From Sipunculus nudus (taxonomy: Eukaryota > Annelida > Sipuncula > Golfingiida > Sipunculidae): 64,000 nt of DNA. A program made the position numbers and the translations under genes. How positions within the stretch are numbered: the first letter of the stretch is position 1; the number at the start of each line of letters is the position of its first letter. This document shows, in pieces, positions 56,721-64,000 of the stretch. Below the pieces are notes generated by a model. It did no database searches. It was not told where the DNA came from and saw only the letters and a list, made by a program, of their open reading frames with translations. The DNA is taken from the NCBI GenBank assembly GCA_026874595.1, contig CM049321.1, positions 3,339,479 to 3,403,478 on the forward strand. Direction: 5' to 3'.

Positions 56721-57175
56721 GGTCCCTACTTGAAATAACTTTGAAATTTATTTTCCCAATACAAAAGGCTTTTCAGCTGACTTTTTATTAAAAAGAAATC
56801 AGGAATATATGTAAAATTATTACGGATGCATACTGAATGCAAAATTAAAATACAGATATATATCATTGATGGCAAATTCTTGAATTAAGTTGAGTAGGGA
56901 TACCAATAATTTATAATCAAAGTACAGTTGTCTTTATATAGCCACAGAGAGCTGAATATCCATGATTGTAATATTGCCTGGTATGATGAATAACTAAAGT
57001 CATAAATCTAAATTTTTAAAAGCTTTAAAAAAACTTTCTTGTCAATATTAACCAAATATAACCTGAAATCTAAATGTCTAGTGGCATGATGGTATAGATG
57101 CTTATAAACTGGTGCAAGGCTAGATGTAACAGCATCACACAGCTAACATATATGGTAAAATGACTCAATTCAATG
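56721..57175. other. No gene recognised
   Basis: AT-rich sequence between two repeat blocks, with nothing identifiable. Confidence 0.5.
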
Positions 57176-58215
57176 TCCATAATTCAACCAAAAATCATTC
57201 ATGTGGAACCATTAATGACAATTATTATAAGAATTATTGTAGGGATTATTCTTGTAAAATATTTTACAAACTGGCCTCAGTGGCATCAGTCGAAAAACGT
57301 TTCGCAAGTTTATATCTCATATAGGAAGATACAGCAAACTGGCTAAGTTCAGCTTCCCGTAACTCAGCCAAAAAGCACTGAACCAAAACCATTTGAACAA
57401 ACTTGAATTATCAACATCTGAGGATAATTTATGTGTGAGATTTAAGAATTTGGCCCAGTGTTTTTTTAGAAGAAGATCTTTGTAGCCACTGAGCTAAAAT
57501 GGGCTGTTATGGCGTATGACTAAATTCAGCTTCCCATAACTTAGCCAAAAGTCACTGAAAAGAGACCATTTGAACAAACTTCACAAAGCACTACCCTAGG
57601 ATCATATCTGTGCGATATTAAACATTTTGGCCATATAGTTTCAGAGAAGAAGTCTTTTGTAGCCCTCAGTGTGATACAGGCACTAATGACCCCGTACAAA
57701 AAAAGGCCGATGCAGGTGGCGCCACCAATACCTCAATTTCAGATATGACCTATGTGACCAATATTGGCATAAAATTTGGTGATGATAGCTCCAGCCGTTT
57801 CTGAGATTTAAATGTTTATATGCTTTTTTGCAAAGTTAACAAAGTTCAACTTCCTGTAACTCGGCAAAAAATCTCCAAACTGGAACCATTCGAACAAACT
57901 TGAGAAAGGTTGTTCTAGGGATCATTTCTGTGTAATATTGGACAATTTGGCTTGACAGTTTCAGAGAAGAAGATTTTTTAAGCTTTTTTAGCTTTTTCCC
58001 TATAAAATCTTAGAAAATGCAGTTAGAAAAAAAATAAACAAAATCCGATACAGTTTTTTGGATGACTGATTATTTGCAAAAAAATTGGCGATGCTAGCTC
58101 CTGCCATTTTTGAGATAGCTATGGTTAACGTACAGATGACGCACGACGTACGACGCACGACACACGACGGTCGACGCTGCACCATCGCATAAGCTCACAG
58201 GTTCGCTAAAAAGTA
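57176..58215 (+). repeat. Repeat block with AACTCAGCCAAAAA-type units and a CGAC-rich, hairpin-like end
   Basis: Units with CATAACTTAGCCAAAA, GAACCATTTGAACAAACTT and TTTCAGAGAAGAAG-type words occur near 57180, 57359, 57534 and 57855, with one GGTGGCGCCACC at 57715. The right end is a GACGCACGACGTACGACG microsatellite (58138-58175), then AAGCTCACAGGTTCGCTAAAAA. A purine/CGAC microsatellite followed by a GCTCAC...GCTAAAAA end is a pattern I associate with lophotrochozoan repeats. Confidence 0.7.
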
Positions 58216-58500
58216 AGCCCCCCACCCCCCCCCCCCCCCACCCCCACCCCAAAAAAAAAACCACACACACGATACAAGATGAATGTATCCAAAATCTGTG
58301 GACGTGAAATTTCAGGCTGATACATTAAACCAGTCCTGAGATAAATGCATAAACTTATTCTACACATACGTGATTAGAAGTGGTGCCTGTAGTCTCGTGA
58401 ATGGGAAATCTTCTGAAGACTGATAAACATTCAAAATTTCAGGCCGAGACACCGAAACACTACTAAGAAAAAGTGCGTGAATGCATTCCACAACAAGTGA
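58216..58500. repeat. C/A-rich tract and diverged family member
   Basis: A C-rich then A-rich low-complexity tract at about 58218-58262 is followed by a weak copy of the ATGCAAAATTTCAGGC-type repeat. Confidence 0.5.
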
Positions 58501-61500
58501 CCCAGGGGTCATGACGCTCAGCTGACCAGGAAGACATTGACAAAAGTAATTTTATCATCTGAATGTCAAATTTGAATGAAATACTTTTTCCAAACTTGAC
58601 CTTTTGTATAGAATCATCCAATATTCATTGGGGTACTATGGAGCTCTGTAGCATGAAGGATATGGGTGACAGACACCTATTTTCAAGGTTTACAAGATGA
58701 CTTTTCAGGGGTCTCCCAGCATGTCAAAAAATAAAATTCTAGGTCCAGTTATTATGATTTGTGCCCTGTTAACAAATCCAAATGTTTATTCTCGGGGGTA
58801 TTTCAAAGCAGCATAGGATGAAGGATATGGGTAACAGAGATGTAATTTCAGGTGCACAAGGAGACTTTTCAGGGGCCTCCCAGCATATCAAGAAAGGAGA
58901 TTCTAGGTCAAGTCATTATAATTTGTGCTCTGTTAACAGATGACCAAATCTTTATTCTGGGGAGTACTTCGGAGCCCCAGAGCATGAAGGATATGGGTAA
59001 CAGGGACCTTATTTCGGGTTTCCATGTAGACCTTTTATGGGCTTCCCTGGAGGTGAGGACAGAAGATTCTCGGTCCAGTCATTATGATTTGTGCCCTGTT
59101 GATATATGACCAAATCTTTATTCTGGGGGGTACTTCAGAGCCCCATAGCTCACAGAATATGGGTAACAGGGACCTTATTTCGGGTTCCATGTAGACCTTT
59201 TATGGGCTTCCCTGGAGGTGAGGACAGAAGATTCTAGGTCCAGTCATTATGATTTGTGCCCTGTTTACAGATGGCCAAATGTTTAAAGATCACAAAAGTA
59301 GAGAAAAAAAATCGTAAAAAATAAAAAAAAAATATAGGTGGCGCCACCAATCTCCAGAAATTGATGAAACACTCCATGATCAATATCCATGCAAAGAATC
59401 ATGGTGATTAATGCATTAGTTGTTCAGATACTTGAGCTTTTGTATTAAATTTTGAATTATTCTGGGGGGTAATTCAGAACCCCATAGCTCGAAGAATATA
59501 GGTCACAGTGACCTAATTTCAGGTTTACAAGGAGAATTTCCATAGACCTCCCAGGATTTCAAGTAAGAAGATTCCCGGTCTAGCGGTTACGATTTGTGCC
59601 CTGTTAACAGACAGACGCCTGGATGGCCGGACGGACGACGGACAAAAGGTGATCCCTACAGCTCAGATGACTTTCAGTCAGCTGAGCTAAAAATTGAAAA
59701 AATACAGGTGGCGCCACCAGAATGCAGAAACTGATGAAACATTTCATGATCAATTTCCATGCAAAGAATCATGGTGATCAATATAATAATTGTTTAGATA
59801 CTTCAGCTTTTGTATCAAATTTTCCATTATTCTGGGGGGTACTTCGGAGCCCCATAGCTCAGAGGTTATGGGTAACAGAGACCTAATTTCAAGTTTTTAA
59901 GGAAACTTTTCATGGGCCTCTCAGCATGTCAAGAGAGAAGATTCTAGGTCCAGTTGTTACGATTTGTGCCATGTTAACAGATGACCGCATCTTATGAGGT
60001 CTCAAAAATAGAGAAAAAAATTCGTAAAAATAAAAAAAATACAGGTGGCGCCACCATACTGCAGAAACTGATGACACATTCCATGATCAATATCCATGCA
60101 AAGAATCATGGTGATCACTGCAATAGTTGTTTAGATACTTGAGCTTTTGTATCAAATTGTCCATTATTCTGAGGGATACTTCAGATGACTTACAGTCAGC
60201 TGAGCTAAAAACACTTAATGGTCAATATCCATGCAAAGAATCATGATGATCTCCGTATTAGTTGTTCAGATACTTCAGCTTTTGTATCAAATTGTCCATT
60301 GTTCTGAGGGATACTTCAGACTCCTATAGCTTGAAGGATATGGGTAACAGAGACCTAATTTCAAGTTTCCACAGGCACTCTTCATGGGCCTCCTTGCATG
60401 ACAAGAATGAAGTTACTAGGTCCAGTTGTTGCAATTTGTACCCTCTTGATAGATAACATAGGTGGCGCCACCAGTCTGCAGGAACTGATGGAACATCTCA
60501 TAATCAATATGTATGCCAAAAATCATGACGATCAGTGATGTAGTTATTGAGATATTGAAGTTTTTGTATGAAATTTTTGACTACTCTGGGGGGGTACTTT
60601 GGGGCCCCATAGCTCGAAGGATATGGGTAACAGAGACCTAATTTCTGGTTTCCATGGAGACTTTTCATAGGTCTTCTAGTGTTTTGAGAATGAAGATTCT
60701 AGGTCCAGTCGTTACTATTTGTGCCATGCTAACAGATGACAGCATCCTTAAAGGTCTCAAAAATAGAGGAAAAAATCGTAAAAAAAAATCGAACGATACA
60801 GGTGGCGCCACCAGTCTGCAGGAACAGATGATACATCTCATGATCAATAGTTATGCCACAAATCATGACCATCATTCAAGTAGTTAATGAGATATTGAAG
60901 TTTTTGTATGAAAATTTTTTCTTTTCTTGGGGGTACTTTAGGGCTCCATAGCTCGAAGAATATAGGTAACAGAGACCTAATTTTGGTTTCCATGGAGACT
61001 TTTCATAGGTCTCCCAATGTGTCAAGAATGAAGATTCTAGGTCCAGTCTTTACGATTTGTGCCTTGTTAACAGATGTTTACATTTTGAAAGGTCTCAAAA
61101 ATAGAGAAAAAAATTCGTAAAAAATTGAACGATACAGGTGGCGCCACCAGTCTGCAGGAAGTGATGGAACATCTCATGATCAATATGTATGACAAAAATC
61201 ATGACCATCAGTCAAGTATTTAATGAGATATTGAAGTTTTTGTTTGAAATTTTTACTTTTCTTGGGGGTAGTTTGGGGCCCCATAGCTGGAAGGATATGG
61301 GTAACAGAGACCTTATTTCTGGTTTCCATGGAGTCTTTTCATAGGTCTCTCAGTGTGTCGAGAATGAAGATTCTAAGTCCAGTCATTACGATTTGTGCCT
61401 TGTTAACAGATGTTCACATTTTTAAAAATCTCAAAAATAGAGAAAAAAATTCGTAAAAAATCGAAAAATATAGGTGGCGCCACCAGTCTTCAGGAACTGA

Positions 61501-61840
61501 TGGAACCTCTCATGATCAATATGTATGCCAAAAATCATGACCATCAGTCAAGTAGTTAATGAGATATTGAAGTTTTTGTATGAAATTTTGGACTTTTCTG
61601 GGGGGTACTTTGGGGCCCCATAGCTCGAAGGATATGGGTAACAGAGACCTAATTTCTGGTGTCCAAGGAGATTTTTCATGGACCTCCAAGGATGTCAAGT
61701 AAGAAGATTTCAGTTCTAGCGGTTACGATTTGTGCCTGGTTAACGGACAGACAGACGGACAGACAGACAGACAGACAGACGGACGACGGACAAAGAGTGA
61801 TCGCTATAGCTCAGATGACTTTCAGTCAGCTGAGCTAAAA
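58500..61840 (+). repeat. Repeat array with ATATGGGTAACAGAGACC units and GGTGGCGCCACC cassettes
   Basis: The word GGATATGGGTAACAG-GACC occurs near 58652, 58820, 58986 and 59153 (period about 167). From 59489, 59864, 60330, 60616, 60950, 61285 and 61622 it recurs at about 285-465 bases (about 335 from 60616 on), the longer unit having gained a cassette with GGTGGCGCCACC and GATCAATATG. Segments end in GAC-rich microsatellites and AGCTCAGATGACT-TTC-AGTCAGCTGAGCT hairpins followed by AAAAA at about 59658-59695 and 61810-61842. Frames of 60-85 codons here follow the repeat and are not genes. Confidence 0.85.
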
Positions 61841-62500
61841 ACAGATTGGCATGATTGCGCCACCTGTCTGGTGTACAACAAAGTTATCCAAGACGGATAA
61901 GCATGCAATATTTCAGACTGATACATCCATCCACTCCTGAGATATGAGCGATTTTCACCCAAGGCAAATGGATGGATGGACGCCACGCAAAAAAAAAAAA
62001 AAAAATGGCAGATGTCACCACCAGTCTTAAGAAAGAGATGGAAGTATCCAAGATCTATGGAAATGCATGATTTCAGGCCAATAAGGAAAACCACTTTTGA
62101 GAAAAGGGCAGCATTGTATTCTACGTAAACAAGAAGGTAGGTGGTGGAACCTGTCATGTCTAGGAGAAAACTCTCCAAGATGGATGGACGTGCATGGACA
62201 TTTCAGACCAATACATTGAATCACTCCTGAGATATGAAGGATTTTTACCCAAAGCAAATGCATGGATAAATGCTACGCAAGTACGATTACAGATGGCACC
62301 ACCAATCTTGAGTATGAGATGGAGGTATTCAAGATCTATGAACATGCATAATTACAGCCAAACACTGAAACCAAGGTTCATACTACACGAAAAGGATTTC
62401 AGGTGGCGCCACCAGTCTTTGTTAGGCACCAGTTCACATGTGACCCAGTGCTGGGTTTTGGAAAGATCCAAGAGTCTCAGAGGACTTCTCTAAAAAAAAT
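61841..62500 (+). repeat. Diverged repeats ending with a GGTGGCGCCACC box
   Basis: Words such as GATACATCCATCCACTCCTG, GAGATATGA and GATTTTTACCCAAAGC recur twice, with ACCACCAGTCTT boxes. A perfect GGTGGCGCCACC is at 62402. The closing part (62495-62550) parallels 55850-55925. Confidence 0.65.
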
Positions 62501-62559
62501 CGCAGTGGCGGCGGAACCCGCGTGAAAACAGAATCCGTAAAACTCTTTTTTGGTGGATA

Positions 62560-64000
62560 TAATTATCATTACCACTACTGACATGTCCTCATCACCATCA
62601 CTACCATCAGCATCATCACCCTCACCATAGTGGTTCCTCCTTATCATTATCACCATCATTATAATTATCATCACTAACTACTTCCTAACCTTTATGACTA
62701 ACACCAACCAAACTACTATCATGACTATCATCCCCATCCTCATCTGATAACAGCCATTCTCATCACTGCAATTATCATGATCACTACCACTAATTACTAT
62801 TACTGTCATATTTTCCTCATCAGTATGGTCACCATCCCACCACCTTATTATCATCATCAATCATCAACTCCATTGGCATCATCATCAATACCATCCACAT
62901 CACTAACATCATCAGTATGATGAGGATGAGTAGGACAAACAGGAGCAAGGATGGCAAGGGTGATCAGGAGGAGGAAAAGGATGACTGGGAAGAGAAGATG
63001 CTAGAGATAATGAGGAGGATAATTTTATGATAATGATGAGGGTAGTGATAATGATGGTGATTATGAAGATAAGTAGGAGGAAGAGGAGCAAGGAGGATGG
63101 TAAGGAGGATGTTTGGGGGAAGAAGATGATGGTAGTGATGTTGATGAACGCAGATGATGGTGACCGTATGAGGATTACTATTATTTTATTGTTCTTTGTC
63201 TTGATCATCATTACTGCCTTCCTTCTCATTTTGATCATCATCACATTAACATATATCAGCATCATCATCACTACCATCCTAATCAACATCACTGCCATTA
63301 GCATCCTTTTGCTCATCATACCTGCTATTCTTTTGATCATCATCATCTTCCCTCCCATCTTATTCTTCTCACTTCTAGTCATCATTGCCATCATCAGCAT
63401 TTTCCTTATCATCATCACAACTATGTTCTCTCCATCACTATCAACCATATTACCATCCTCACTGCCAAAGTATTTTCTCTCCATCACCATCACTATTACC
63501 ATCATAATCATTATCACTGGCATCTTCCTAATCATAATAACTACCATCCACTTCATCATAACTACATTCCTCATTCTCATCTGATCACATTCTAATCATC
63601 CTCATCAGAGTAGTTATATTCACTCCATGAATCAATATTATCATTACCACTGTTGCCATTCATGTCCTCATCACAAACTACCATCCTCATCACTATCCTG
63701 ATTCTTCCTCATTATCATAACCATCAATATTACCATCATCATAATCATTATCACTGGCATCTTCCTGACCATTGAAACTACCATTAACTTCATCATGACT
63801 CTCATAATCATTCTCCTCTGATCACAATCACAACTATTCTTATCATTGCAATCATCATGATCACTACTATCACTACCCTTATTATCATAATTTTTGCTGC
63901 CATGTCATCATCAGATCAAACATCAACAATAGCACCACCCTCTTCATCATCCTCATCATCATCAAGGCCTCCCTCTTTGTTATCATCACCGTCACTATCA
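62560..64000. repeat. Degenerate CAT/ATG trinucleotide repeat with strand switches
   Basis: About 1.4 kb to the window end. It is CAT/ATC-rich on the plus strand to about 62912, ATG/GAGGAT-rich from about 62916 to 63180, then CAT/ATC-rich again. The long frames on both strands (up to 222 codons, almost only Ile, Met, Val, Ser, Thr) are low-complexity artefacts. Confidence 0.92.

Noticed and set aside
62912-63584. Long overlapping frames (222 and 185 codons)
   Set aside because: Pure trinucleotide-repeat translation on opposite strands, almost only Ile/Met/Val/Ser/Thr.
1-64000. tRNA or rRNA genes
   Set aside because: Scanned by eye for cloverleaf A/B box pairs and conserved rRNA cores and saw none; a covariance search could still find decayed tRNA-derived SINEs.

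Overview
This is non-coding, repeat-dominated nuclear DNA from an animal. It has no operon-like layout, no ribosome binding sites and no long intact reading frames. What it has is decayed reverse transcriptases, satellite arrays, microsatellites and small DNA transposons with inverted ends. The repeat styles are ones I associate with marine invertebrates: tandem-repeat cores followed by tetranucleotide microsatellites and a terminal hairpin, and tails with a hairpin followed by GAGCTAAAAA. A mollusc or other lophotrochozoan, or an invertebrate deuterostome, fits; the sequence alone does not settle which. I found no convincing host gene, tRNA or rRNA.

Layout. (1) 1.05-8.67 kb: a degenerate LTR retrotransposon on the minus strand, bracketed by direct repeats. 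Its pol order is protease, integrase, reverse transcriptase, RNase H, the unusual order of Gmr1-like Ty3/gypsy elements. All key enzymes are broken. A 0.7-kb DNA transposon sits inside the right repeat. (2) 8.7-13.7 kb: AT-rich, with one pair of old repeats. (3) 13.7-35.76 kb: the dominant feature, about 22 kb of head-to-tail modules. Each is built from a header with GCTTGCCGGAAAT, a core of about 148-bp (or about 330-bp) tandem monomers, a conserved spacer, an (AAAC)n microsatellite and often a terminal hairpin ending ATTTCCGGCAAGC. This anatomy resembles non-autonomous Helitron/Helentron-type elements (pearl, BMC1, DINE-1). The modules repeatedly carry sequences resembling RFX X-boxes, nuclear-receptor sites and CTCF cores. 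(4) 36-41.5 kb: a roughly 0.85-kb dispersed repeat in two copies, one split by a LINE endonuclease fragment, plus hammerhead-like motifs. (5) 42.4-52.2 kb: two oppositely oriented copies of a MITE enclose a LINE reverse transcriptase relic, a foldback transposon inserted in that relic, and a second LINE lacking its catalytic RT core. (6) 54-62.5 kb: a 20-bp minisatellite, then a family of repeats carrying thirteen perfect copies of the palindrome GGTGGCGCCACC. (7) 62.55-64 kb: a degenerate CAT/ATG trinucleotide tract that switches strand.

Nothing here works as a pathway. The value of the window is in transposon structure: nested insertions that can be ordered in time, a Gmr1-like pol order, and a modular array in which motif-bearing units appear to have spread by recent duplication. 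Coordinates of repeat edges are by eye and generally good to tens of bases. Motif identities are by direct reading, not by model scoring.
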